Shown here piece after piece: positions 6,173 to 12,611 of a stretch of DNA of 12,918 nt. A model generated the notes under the pieces. It saw only the letters and a program-made list of their open reading frames with translations, was not told where the DNA came from and made no database searches. Numbering within the stretch: position 1 is the first letter of the stretch; each line of letters begins with the position of its first letter. Position numbers and translations under genes: made by a program. Source of the DNA: CAYSRC01 sp964433495 (lineage in GTDB: Bacteria > Bacillota > Clostridia > Oscillospirales > Ruminococcaceae); NCBI GenBank assembly GCA_964433495.1, contig CAYSRC010000050.1:1-12918 (forward strand). Reading direction: 5' to 3'.

Positions 6173-6943
6173 ATGGCAAGGGAGTTTTTAAACAACAGAT
6201 TTCACACGGACGACGAGCGAGCGCTCGCGGCGCGGGCGCTCGACCTCGCCGAACGGGCGTCGCGGGGGGCGGTCTGCTTTTCCGACTTTCTCTCGCCCGC
6301 CGAGCGCTCGGTGATCGCGAGCCTAAAGGAGCTGCGGGAGCGGTGCGAAATACGGTTTGAGGGCGGCTATGACGGCGCGGAGCGGGTGCGGGCGGTGTTC
6401 CGCCCCGCCGAGCCGTACTGCGAGCCGCCCGTCCCGATCACAGCGCTGCACATCACGGTGCGCGGCGGAAGCGCGAGCCACCGCGACATACTCGGCTCGG
6501 TCATCGGCCTCGGGATCACCCGCGCAAAGCTGGGCGACATCGTGCAGGCCGGGGACGACCGATTTGTGCTCATCTGCGACAGCGAGATCGCGTCCTACAT
6601 CAATAACAACCTCGAGCGGGCGGGGCGGTGCGCCGTCACCGTTACCGACGGCGAGCTCGCCGACATCCCCGCGCCGCGCGTCGAGGAGAAGACCGCGACC
6701 GTCATGTCCCTGCGCCTCGACAGCGTGTGCGCCGAGGGCTTCGGTCTCTCGCGCACGGCGGCAAGCGAGCTGATAAAGGGCGGCTGCTGCTTTGTCAACT
6801 GGGTAAACCGCCTCTCGCCCTCCCACCCCGTGGCCGAGGGGGATACGATCACCCTTCGCGGCAGGGGGCGCATCCGCCTCGCGCGCGTCGGCGGCGAGAG
6901 CCGCAAGGGCCGGACCTTTATAACGGTCGAGCGGTTTGTCTGA
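6173..6943 (+). CDS. ylmH: YlmH / RqcP2-type S4-domain RNA-binding protein
   Basis: 256 residues with family architecture: an N-terminal helical part (MAREFLNNRFHTDDERALAARALDL, and CFSDFLSPAERSVI at 35-48), a central alpha/beta domain containing HRDILGSVIGLGITRAKLGDI (103-123), and a C-terminal S4 RNA-binding domain at about 180-240 (LRLDSVCAEGFGLSRTAASELI, then GDTITLRGRGR). YlmH homologues bind the large ribosomal subunit with stalled peptidyl-tRNA and work in ribosome-associated quality control. The ATG at 6173 is chosen over an in-frame upstream ATG at 5921 because AGGGGTG lies correctly before it, the promoter sits at 6127-6135, and the upstream extension resembles no protein. In many Gram-positives ylmH sits beside divIVA in the division cluster; here it is alone. 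Confidence 0.92.
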   Translation: MAREFLNNRFHTDDERALAARALDLAERASRGAVCFSDFLSPAERSVIASLKELRERCEIRFEGGYDGAERVRAVFRPAEPYCEPPVPITALHITVRGGSASHRDILGSVIGLGITRAKLGDIVQAGDDRFVLICDSEIASYINNNLERAGRCAVTVTDGELADIPAPRVEEKTATVMSLRLDSVCAEGFGLSRTAASELIKGGCCFVNWVNRLSPSHPVAEGDTITLRGRGRIRLARVGGESRKGRTFITVERFV

Positions 6944-6947
6944 CAAA

Positions 6948-6995
6948 GGTCCGCGCCGCCGCATGTGTGCAGACACCGGCAAGCGCGGCCCTTTT
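6948..6995 (+). terminator. Probable weak terminator after ylmH
   Basis: 6948-6956 pairs with 6983-6991 (one mismatch) around a loop that can itself pair, followed by four T. It is placed just after the ylmH stop. The short T run makes it weak; a far better terminator lies at 7574-7613. Confidence 0.45.
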
Positions 6996-7010
6996 ACGGG
7001 TCACAATCCG

Positions 7011-7262
7011 CCTGTGGGTGAAGCGCTTTCACGCAGGCCTTCGACGCCCGCTGCGGCCTTTAATTACGACTAAAGCATTGATGATTACAGGGAGCCAACG
7101 CCTCCCTTTTGCAAAGGGAGGCGGCACGTCATCAGCCGTGACGGAAGGATTGCTTGCGGCGAGATTAAGCTGCAACAGGATACATGTTCAAGAGACAAGG
7201 CTTTGTGCGGTCAACCCCTCAGCCGACTGCGTCGGCAGCTCCCTTTGCACACAGCCGCATAC
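7011..7262. repeat. Palindromic repeat region
   Basis: Hairpins: 7011-7037 (CCTG/CAGG enclosing GTGAA/TTCAC), 7100-7122 (GCCTCCCTTT-TGC-AAAGGGAGGC, perfect), 7154-7175 (TTGCGGC with GCTGCAA) and 7222-7236 (GCCGAC-TGC-GTCGGC, perfect). CTCCCTTTGCA recurs at 7240-7250. From memory, these CTCCCTTTGCAAAGGGAG palindromes with CCCCTCAGCCG and CCGTGACGGAAGGATTG flanks resemble dispersed intergenic repeats of gut Clostridia. I cannot verify copy number here. No protein is supported. Confidence 0.6.
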
Positions 7263-7285
7263 TCTCGCGGGGCGCAGTCGCGCGG

Positions 7286-7517
7286 GCGAGCTTAATCGGA
7301 ACAATAGCTCGCTACTCCGCGCGGCAAATGCGCGGAGTGGTCAAATGTAAATGGAACGGACATTTGACATTCGGCGCGATATTTTGCGCCTTTCGGCCGT
7401 CGTACCAATTACGGCCGACCGTTCGGTAAGGGAGACTTGAAGGGCCGCTATCCACGGGACAAGCGTAGTTTTTAGGGCCTGCCCAAAGCCAAAATCCCCC
7501 TTACCGCGCGGTCGGCC
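7286..7517. repeat. Chain of consecutive perfect hairpins
   Basis: In order: 7286-7292 with 7306-7312 (7 bp), 7314-7322 with 7330-7338 (9 bp), 7340-7348 with 7360-7368 (9 bp), 7373-7377 with 7386-7390 (5 bp), 7393-7400 with 7411-7418 (8 bp). A long stem then pairs 7413-7432 with 7498-7517 (18 of 20 bp) and competes with the last hairpin. Gaps between the first five are 1-4 bases. Such density is not expected by chance and indicates a structured RNA or compound palindromic repeat. Confidence 0.75.
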
Positions 7518-7573
7518 GGCCGGCAAGAAAGCCTTAAGGTCAAGGGCCAAACTATAAAAAGCGGTTTCAAGGC

Positions 7574-7613
7574 AGGACAGGGCCGCCCCGAGCGGGGCAG
7601 CCCTGTCCTTTTT
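7574..7613 (+). terminator. Strong intrinsic terminator, plus strand
   Basis: Stem 7574-7589 with 7594-7609 and a single C/A mismatch, loop GAGC, then five T. It closes either a very long ylmH 3' region or a separate plus-strand RNA made from the hairpin block upstream. 7614-7682 holds only a short GTCCGCG inverted repeat without a T run. Confidence 0.88.
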
Positions 7614-7682
7614 CACCTGCTTGTCCATCGTCCGCGCCCGCGGACTTAAGGCCCTGCATCGGCACAGACAGGAGCCGCCGCG

Positions 7683-8177
7683 TCAGCCTCTCTTGTCCTC
7701 CTTGACCTTGACGGCCCCGCCCGCTGCGCGCGACTTTTGGCGGAACGCGAGCCTCGTCGACTTTATCCCGTTGAGCGCGAGCAGCAGGGCGTCCTCGCTC
7801 TTTTTGAGAGTGTTCTCGGAAAAGTCAAGCGCCGCGCGCTCGATCTCGCGCGACTTTGTCCTCGAGTCGTTGAGCAGGTCTGCGGCCTTTTTCTGCGCCT
7901 CCTTGAGTATCTCCTCCTGCGAGACGAGCTGCCTCGCCTTGCTTTCGGCGCGCCTCGTGATGTCCTCGGCCTCGGCCCGCGCGTCCCTGATAATCTGCTC
8001 GCGGTCGCTGACGATGGCCTTCGCGTCCTTGACCTCCTGCGGCAGGCTCATGCGGATCTCGTCGATAAGGTCCCGTATCTTGTTGACATCGACCATCCGC
8101 TTGGTGCCCATGAGGGGCAGGTTCCACGCCTCCTCGAGTATGTCGTCTATCTTGTCAAGATATTTGTCCACGGTCAT
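7683..8177 (-). CDS. Coiled-coil protein, DivIVA/ATP-synthase-subunit-like, unknown role
   Basis: 164 residues, highly charged and helical. The N-terminal ~45 residues (MTVDKYLDKIDDILEEAW, VDVNKIRDLIDEIRMSLP) form a conserved-looking head. Residues about 48-140 are a continuous coiled coil rich in Lys, Glu, Ala and Arg. Proteins like this are often labelled 'ATPase' or 'subunit H' only because coiled coils resemble each other; there is no Walker motif. DivIVA/GpsB-like scaffolding is possible but unproven. The ATG follows GGAGGA by eight bases. It is the last gene of the rsmD-coaD unit, 72 bp after coaD. I see no terminator behind it. Confidence 0.8.
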   Translation of the reverse strand: MTVDKYLDKIDDILEEAWNLPLMGTKRMVDVNKIRDLIDEIRMSLPQEVKDAKAIVSDREQIIRDARAEAEDITRRAESKARQLVSQEEILKEAQKKAADLLNDSRTKSREIERAALDFSENTLKKSEDALLLALNGIKSTRLAFRQKSRAAGGAVKVKEDKRG

Positions 8178-8249
8178 TTTACAAATCCTCCGAAATAAGG
8201 GGCGCGCCGCCCCGTCGTTTTGCGGCTGCGAACCGGGCGCATGCCGCCC

Positions 8250-8744
8250 TCAGCCCCTGCCCGTGAGCCGCGCGGCCACGTCGTTCAATATCTCTGCCGG
8301 CAAAAACTCGGACACGTCCCCCCCGAGCGAGCCTATCTGCTTGACCATGCTCGAGCTGAGGTAGAGATATTTTGAGCTTGTCGTCAAAAACACCGTTTCG
8401 AGCTCGGGGTTGAGCTGCTTGTTGGCGAGCGCCATCTGAAACTCATACTCAAAATCCGACACGGCGCGAAGCCCCTTGACCAGCGCGCACGCCCCGAGCT
8501 CGCGGGCGTATTCCGCCAAGAGCCCCGCGTGCGAGCCGACCTCGACGTTGGGCATGTCCGCCGTCACCCGCTTTAAAAAGTCGACCCGCTCCTCGATCGA
8601 AAAGGTGAACGCCCTCGCCTTGTCGGGGTTGTAGATCACCGCCGCCACCACCCGGTCGAACAGCCCCGCCGCGCGGGAGATGATGTCAAGGTGTCCCCTG
8701 GTGACGGGGTCAAAGCTGCCGGGGCAGATCGCCGTCCTAACCAT
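8250..8744 (-). CDS. coaD: Pantetheine-phosphate adenylyltransferase
   Basis: 164 residues, the usual CoaD length. It transfers AMP from ATP to 4'-phosphopantetheine, the penultimate step of coenzyme A synthesis, in the cytoplasm. The nucleotidyltransferase signature GSFDPVTRGHLDII (9-22, with the T/HxGH motif at 15-18), Lys42 in NPDKARAFTF, KGLRAVSDFEYEFQMALANKQL, and YLSSSMVKQI near the C-terminus are all present. The start is MVRTAICPGS: GGGGAGGATTCCG precedes the ATG and lies inside the end of rsmD. The two genes overlap by 8 bases, implying translational coupling, and rsmD-coaD adjacency is a common bacterial arrangement. Confidence 0.97.
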   Translation of the reverse strand: MVRTAICPGSFDPVTRGHLDIISRAAGLFDRVVAAVIYNPDKARAFTFSIEERVDFLKRVTADMPNVEVGSHAGLLAEYARELGACALVKGLRAVSDFEYEFQMALANKQLNPELETVFLTTSSKYLYLSSSMVKQIGSLGGDVSEFLPAEILNDVAARLTGRG

Positions 8745-9306
8745 CGGAATCCTCCCCCGCGTCCTCAACCGACCTTGTGTACATCCAAACCGTCGTCCTG
8801 CCGTATCGGTACGACCGCTTGAGCGCAAGGCGCCCGCACCCGTCGGGCATGGCGCACTTGCGCTCGGTCTCGCACAGCACCGTGCCGCCCTCGGCCACAA
8901 GGTCCGAGAGCAGCCCCAGCATCTTTTGGGCCGTGCCCTGCCTGTAGGGCGGGTCGACAAAGACGACGTCAAACGCCTCCCTCTGATGCTGCAAAAACCG
9001 CTCGGCGCCGCTTACCGTGACGCGGGCGCGCCCCTCGAGTCCCGTGTGCCTGAGGTTTCTCGCGACGACCGCCGCCGCCTGCCTGCTCTCGTCCACAAAG
9101 ACGCACGCGCGCGCGCCGCGGCTGAGTGCCTCGATGCCCAGCTGCCCCGAGCCCGCAAACAGGTCGAGCACCCGCGCGCCCTCGATCTTAAACTGTATCG
9201 CCGAAAAAAGCCCCTCTTTGACCCGCTGTGCAGTGGGGCGCACGACGTCCTCGCCGGGGAGCGTCTCGAGCCTGCGCCCCCTCGCCGAGCCGGTGATGAC
9301 CCTCAT
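8737..9306 (-). CDS. rsmD: 16S rRNA (guanine966-N2)-methyltransferase RsmD
   Basis: 189 residues, typical length. RsmD methylates N2 of G966 in 16S rRNA using S-adenosylmethionine. N-terminal MRVITGSARGRRL and RPTAQRVKEGLFSAI (23-37) are family hallmarks; LDLFAGSGQLGIEALSRGA (47-64) is the SAM-binding motif; VFVDPPY (115-121) holds the catalytic DPPY. The start at 9306 was chosen because it begins the conserved MRVI segment; an in-frame ATG at 9354 adds 16 unconserved residues. The ribosome binding site is weak. It is the first gene of a unit from the promoter at 9407-9435, followed by overlapping coaD. Confidence 0.96.
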   Translation of the reverse strand: MRVITGSARGRRLETLPGEDVVRPTAQRVKEGLFSAIQFKIEGARVLDLFAGSGQLGIEALSRGARACVFVDESRQAAAVVARNLRHTGLEGRARVTVSGAERFLQHQREAFDVVFVDPPYRQGTAQKMLGLLSDLVAEGGTVLCETERKCAMPDGCGRLALKRSYRYGRTTVWMYTRSVEDAGEDSDG

Positions 9307-9406
9307 CTTAAGACAAGCACCGTCCTTTCGCGTCGAATGCGGGCGTCGGGTCAACCGTGTCGGCCGCGCCCCGCGGGGCCCGCCGCCTGCAAATCGCTGT
9401 TAAAAA

Positions 9407-9435
9407 AGTATACCATCTGCCGCGGGGGGTGTCAA
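9407..9435 (-). promoter_or_regulatory. Promoter of the rsmD-coaD unit
   Basis: Minus-strand TTGACA (9430-9435) and TATACT (9407-9412), 17-bp spacer, with an extended TGG before the -10. The -35 hexamer contains the uvrC stop codon TGA, so the promoter is embedded in the end of uvrC. The leader to rsmD is about 95 nt, with a CCCCGCGGGG palindrome. Confidence 0.85.
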
Positions 9436-11252
9436 TTTTCACCGTGAAAATAGCGGTAGACCGCCTTTGCGGCGGGCTCGCTCATGCCGCTGACCGCCCG
9501 CAGCTGCTCGACGCTTGCGCCCTTCACCCCGTCGGGCGATTTAAACGCCTTCATCAGTGCCTTGGCGCGCTTTTCGCCGATGCCGGGGACGTCGTCCAAA
9601 AACGAGCGCAGCGAGTTTTTGCTGTGTCTGCCCCGCTGATAGTCGATCGTAAAGCGGTGGACCTCCTCCTGAATCCGCGAGACCGCCGTAAACGCCGCCT
9701 TGTGCATGGCGACGTCGAGCTCGCCGTCTGTCGAGACGATGCCCCGCGTGCGGTGCTTGTCGTCCTTGACCATGCCGAACAGCGGCACGTCCTCAAACGC
9801 GGTGCCCTCGAGCGCCCGCCAAATCGTCGACAGGTGGCCCTTGCCGCCGTCGAGCAGGATGAGGTCGGGCTTGCGCGAAAACCCCTTGTCCCCCTGCGTA
9901 TAGCGGTTAACGCGCCGCAGCACCGCCTCGGTCATCGACGCGTAGTCGTCCACCCCGCTCACCGATTTTATGATGAACCTGCGGTTGGCCGAGCGCTTGG
10001 GAAAGCCGTTTTCAAACACCACCATCCCCGCCACGGCCTCCTCGCCGTAGTTGGAGATGTCGTACGCCTCGATGTACCGCGGGGGCTCGGCGAGCCCGAG
10101 CAGGTTCGCGAGCTCGCCCATGGTGGCCTCCTCGCGCGTCCTGCGGCCCGCGTCCCGCTTGAGCCTGTCCGCCGCGTTGTTGTACGCCATCGCGACGAGC
10201 GCGTGGTTGTCCCCCCGCTGCGGCACCGACAGCGAGACGCTTTTGCCCTTGTTTTCGCTGAGGTATCTGCCGAGCAGGTCGCTGCCCTCAAAGCCCCTGT
10301 CCACCAGCACCTTTTTGGGGATGTCCCGCGCGTTTAGGTAGTAGTGGGTCACAAACTCCTCGCGCGCGTCGTCGATGTTGACGGTGTCATAGATGATCTG
10401 CTCGTCCTTGTCGGTGAGCTTGCCCGCGCGGAACTTGAGCACCACCGCGCAGACGCTGCGCTCGTTCGCGGCAAACGCAAAGACGTCCATGTCCTCGTCC
10501 TCGCTGCGCTTGATGACCTTTTGACCGTCCTCCATCTTCTTTATCGCGGCGATGCTGTCGCGTATCCTCGCCGCGCGCTCGAACTCAAGCCGCTCGGCGG
10601 CCTGCTCCATGTCGGCCTCGAGGCGCCTGACGATGTCGCCCGTGCCCTTTGTCAGCAGCGCGACGGCGGCGTTGATGTCCCCGAGGTACTCTTCTTTTGA
10701 AATCTTTCCCGTGCACAGCGCCATACACCTGCCGATGTGGGCGTTGAGGCAGGGGCGGCCCTTGCCGAACTCCTGCGGGAACCGCCTTGTGCAGGTGGGA
10801 AGCTTAAACGCGAGGGTCGCAGCCTCGACCATCTTTTTGACCCCGAACGAGCTCATGTAGGGCCCGTAGTAGATCGCGCCGTCGTCGACCTTTTGCAGCT
10901 CGGCGGAGATGCGCGGGTACTCGTCGAGGCTCACCTTGATGTAGGAAAAGCCCTTGTCGTCCTTGAGCAGGATGTTGTACTTGGGCATGTTCTGCTTGAT
11001 GAGAGAGCACTCGAGCACCAGCGCCTCAAACTCGCTGTCGGTCACGATGATGTCAAAGCGGTCGACCTGCGAGACCATCTTCGCGACCTTGGGCTGGTGG
11101 TCGGCCCCCGCCCTGAAGTAGCTTTGAACCCGCAGCTTGAGGCGCTTTGCCTTGCCGATGTATATAATCTCGCCGCGCCGGTTGCGCATGATATAGCACC
11201 CCGGCTGCAGCGGCAGCTCGCTCGCCTTTTTGTACAGCTCTTCTATCGTCAT
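9432..11252 (-). CDS. uvrC: Excinuclease ABC subunit C
   Basis: 606 residues, full length. UvrC makes both incisions in nucleotide excision repair with UvrA and UvrB. Domains in order: GIY-YIG nuclease for the 3' cut (PGCYIM and IIYIGKAKRLKLRVQSYF, ~17-46); a cysteine-rich segment (CTRRFP, PCLNAHIGRCMALC); the UvrB-binding UVR helix (MEQAAERLEFERAARIRDSI, ~210-232); the RNase H-like domain for the 5' cut (AYDISNYGEEAVAGMVVF, LILLDGGKGHLS); and a C-terminal tandem helix-hairpin-helix (DDVPGIGEKRAKALMKAF, AVSGMSEPAAKAVY). The start fits the family N-terminus, though its SD (AAAAGGAT) is unusually close to the ATG. It lies 59 bp after tam, with only a weak GC hairpin between, so cotranscription is likely. 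Confidence 0.97.
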   Translation of the reverse strand: MTIEELYKKASELPLQPGCYIMRNRRGEIIYIGKAKRLKLRVQSYFRAGADHQPKVAKMVSQVDRFDIIVTDSEFEALVLECSLIKQNMPKYNILLKDDKGFSYIKVSLDEYPRISAELQKVDDGAIYYGPYMSSFGVKKMVEAATLAFKLPTCTRRFPQEFGKGRPCLNAHIGRCMALCTGKISKEEYLGDINAAVALLTKGTGDIVRRLEADMEQAAERLEFERAARIRDSIAAIKKMEDGQKVIKRSEDEDMDVFAFAANERSVCAVVLKFRAGKLTDKDEQIIYDTVNIDDAREEFVTHYYLNARDIPKKVLVDRGFEGSDLLGRYLSENKGKSVSLSVPQRGDNHALVAMAYNNAADRLKRDAGRRTREEATMGELANLLGLAEPPRYIEAYDISNYGEEAVAGMVVFENGFPKRSANRRFIIKSVSGVDDYASMTEAVLRRVNRYTQGDKGFSRKPDLILLDGGKGHLSTIWRALEGTAFEDVPLFGMVKDDKHRTRGIVSTDGELDVAMHKAAFTAVSRIQEEVHRFTIDYQRGRHSKNSLRSFLDDVPGIGEKRAKALMKAFKSPDGVKGASVEQLRAVSGMSEPAAKAVYRYFHGEN

Positions 11253-11311
11253 ATCCTTTTAAAACCCCCGGCTGCGCGCCGCAAAAAGATGTCCCGGCCC
11301 GAAAGGCCGCC

Positions 11312-12082
11312 CTACGTCCTGACGGCCGTGAAGAAAAGCCGTTTAAAGCACAATACCACCTGTCCGTTTTCCCGCACGGGGTACAGGCCCTTTGCGCGCG
11401 CCGCGAGCTCCTGCTCGAGCGCGGCGGCGTCGGCGGGCCCGAGCGCGTCGAGATAGGGCTTGAGGCGCGAGCCCTTTACCCACTCGACCATCTCCCGCAC
11501 CGACCCCATCGGATGTCGGTAAACGGTCTGCCAGATGTCAAAATTGTCGGTGTGCCGCGACAGGATGTCAAAATACCGCTCGGGCGCAAGCACCTTGCTG
11601 CGTTCGACGCCCGCGTCCGCAAAGCCCCGGCGCGGCTCGGCCGTGACCTCCTCGATGAGCTTAAAGAACGGCTCGTCCTCGTTTTGCGGCATCTGCACCG
11701 CGAGGACGCCGCCCGGGTTGAGCAGGCCGAACAGCGCGCCGATAAGCTCCTCGTGGCCGTCAATCCACTGAAGACAGGCGTTGGAAAAGACGACGTCGAA
11801 CCGCCCGAGCTCCGTGAGGTCGGCCCTGATGTCGAACAGCCGAAACGCGGCCCCGGGGCAGCGCTCGCGCGCACGCTCGATCATCTCGGGCGAAGAGTCG
11901 ACGCCGAGGATGTCGGCCTCCGCGAACGTCTGCCGCAAAACCGCGGTGCTGTTGCCGGGCCCGCACCCCACGTCGAGCACATGTCCGGGGGCAAGCCCCG
12001 CAATTTCGGCCGCGAGGTCCCTCGCGGGCCTTGTGCGCTGCCTCTCAAACTTAAGATACTGCTCGCTGTCCCACTGCGGCAC
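11312..12082 (-). CDS. tam: Trans-aconitate 2-methyltransferase-like SAM-dependent methyltransferase
   Basis: 256 residues from the chosen start, close to Escherichia coli Tam. Tam methylates trans-aconitate, a by-product of the citrate cycle, using SAM. The N-terminus WDSEQYLKFERQRTRPARDL is the Tam hallmark; DVGCGPGNS (37-45) is SAM motif I, VDSS (61-64) the ribose-binding acidic strand, FDVVFSNACLQWI motif IV, and LNPGGVLAVQMPQN motif V. Assignment as Tam rests on overall resemblance; related enzymes could act on other carboxylates. The start is the GTG at 12080-12082, giving MPQWDSEQYL: GGGGGT lies six bases before it. An in-frame ATG (12101-12103) and TTG (12116-12118) lie at or upstream of the predicted RNA start. 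Confidence 0.85.
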   Translation of the reverse strand: MPQWDSEQYLKFERQRTRPARDLAAEIAGLAPGHVLDVGCGPGNSTAVLRQTFAEADILGVDSSPEMIERARERCPGAAFRLFDIRADLTELGRFDVVFSNACLQWIDGHEELIGALFGLLNPGGVLAVQMPQNEDEPFFKLIEEVTAEPRRGFADAGVERSKVLAPERYFDILSRHTDNFDIWQTVYRHPMGSVREMVEWVKGSRLKPYLDALGPADAAALEQELAARAKGLYPVRENGQVVLCFKRLFFTAVRT

Positions 12083-12104
12083 GGTCGTACCCCCAAAAAA
12101 CATT

Positions 12105-12132
12105 TTTATATGGGGCAAAGCCCCGTCGTCAA
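12105..12132 (-). promoter_or_regulatory. Promoter of tam-uvrC with palindrome in the spacer
   Basis: Minus-strand TTGACG (12127-12132) and TATAAA (12105-12110), 16-bp spacer. The spacer holds the palindrome GGGGC-TTT-GCCCC. The predicted RNA start is near 12098, about 16 nt before the GTG start. Confidence 0.6.
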
Positions 12133-12167
12133 CGGTTTCGCCGACGGCATGATCCTGAGCCGAAAAA

Positions 12168-12197
12168 GCGGGCGGAGCCCGCCGTCCTCACGGCGGG
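12168..12197. repeat. Two overlapping hairpins between ptsH and tam
   Basis: GCGGGC-GGA-GCCCGC (12168-12182) and CCCGCCGT-CCTC-ACGGCGGG (12178-12197) share 12178-12182, so only one can form at a time. No T run follows on either strand, so this is not an obvious terminator. Confidence 0.6.
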
Positions 12198-12224
12198 AAC
12201 ACATCGCCTTCGGTTATAAAGCAC

Positions 12225-12253
12225 AAAAAAGCCGCCCGCGCTGCGCGGACGGC
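12225..12253 (-). terminator. Intrinsic terminator of ptsH
   Basis: On the minus strand a 10-bp stem with one G-T pair and a three-base loop (12253 down to 12231) is followed by six T (12230-12225). It starts 14 bp past the ptsH stop. Confidence 0.93.
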
Positions 12254-12267
12254 TTACGCCCTTTTTC

Positions 12268-12531
12268 TTACTCGTTAAAGCCCGAGTTGACAAGCTTCAC
12301 AAGCCCGTCGACGGCCTGCTGCTCGTCAGAGCCGTCCGCGATTATCCTGATTGTCGTCCCGCCCACAATGCCGAGCGACAGCACGCCCAAAAGGCTCTTG
12401 GCGTTTACGCGGCGTTCTTCCTTCTCAACCCATATGGTTGACTTGTATTCATTCGCCTTCTGGATAAAGAAGGTGGCGGGGCGTGCATGAAGCCCTACCT
12501 GATTTTCAACCTGTACATCTTTGAAAAACAT
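12268..12531 (-). CDS. ptsH: HPr phosphocarrier protein
   Basis: 87 residues, standard HPr size. HPr carries phosphate from enzyme I to the sugar-specific EIIA proteins. His15 lies in GLHARPA, the phosphorylated site; Ser46 in NAKSLLGVLSLGI is the HPr-kinase site used in Gram-positive catabolite repression with CcpA. Keeping His15 excludes Crh, which lacks it. The start is ATG 12531 (MFFKDVQVEN): GGAGAG is eight bases upstream, whereas an in-frame GTG at 12540 overlaps that SD. It is monocistronic with its own promoter and terminator, separate from enzyme I, which is not in the window. Confidence 0.95.
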   Translation of the reverse strand: MFFKDVQVENQVGLHARPATFFIQKANEYKSTIWVEKEERRVNAKSLLGVLSLGIVGGTTIRIIADGSDEQQAVDGLVKLVNSGFNE

Positions 12532-12582
12532 TTTCAGCACTCTCCGTTAATAATAGTTTTTTCTGTTGTCTCCACATATTCT

Positions 12583-12611
12583 ATTTTATCCATATCGCGA
12601 CCCGAGGTCAA
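12583..12611 (-). promoter_or_regulatory. Promoter of ptsH
   Basis: Minus-strand TTGACC (12606-12611) and TAAAAT (12583-12588), 17-bp spacer, in AT-rich DNA; the leader is about 45 nt. A weaker second candidate further upstream is TTGAAA followed after 17 bp by TACAAA. Confidence 0.75.

Noticed and set aside
7018..7032. Catabolite-responsive (cre) site, TGAAGCGCTTTCA
   Set aside because: It is one base short of the 14-bp cre palindrome and lies downstream of ylmH, away from any promoter I can see.
7341..7628. Minus-strand open frame of 95 codons
   Set aside because: It overlaps the hairpin chain and the terminator; the open frame is explained by repeat composition. Kept as rejected, though repeat-derived peptides cannot be fully excluded.
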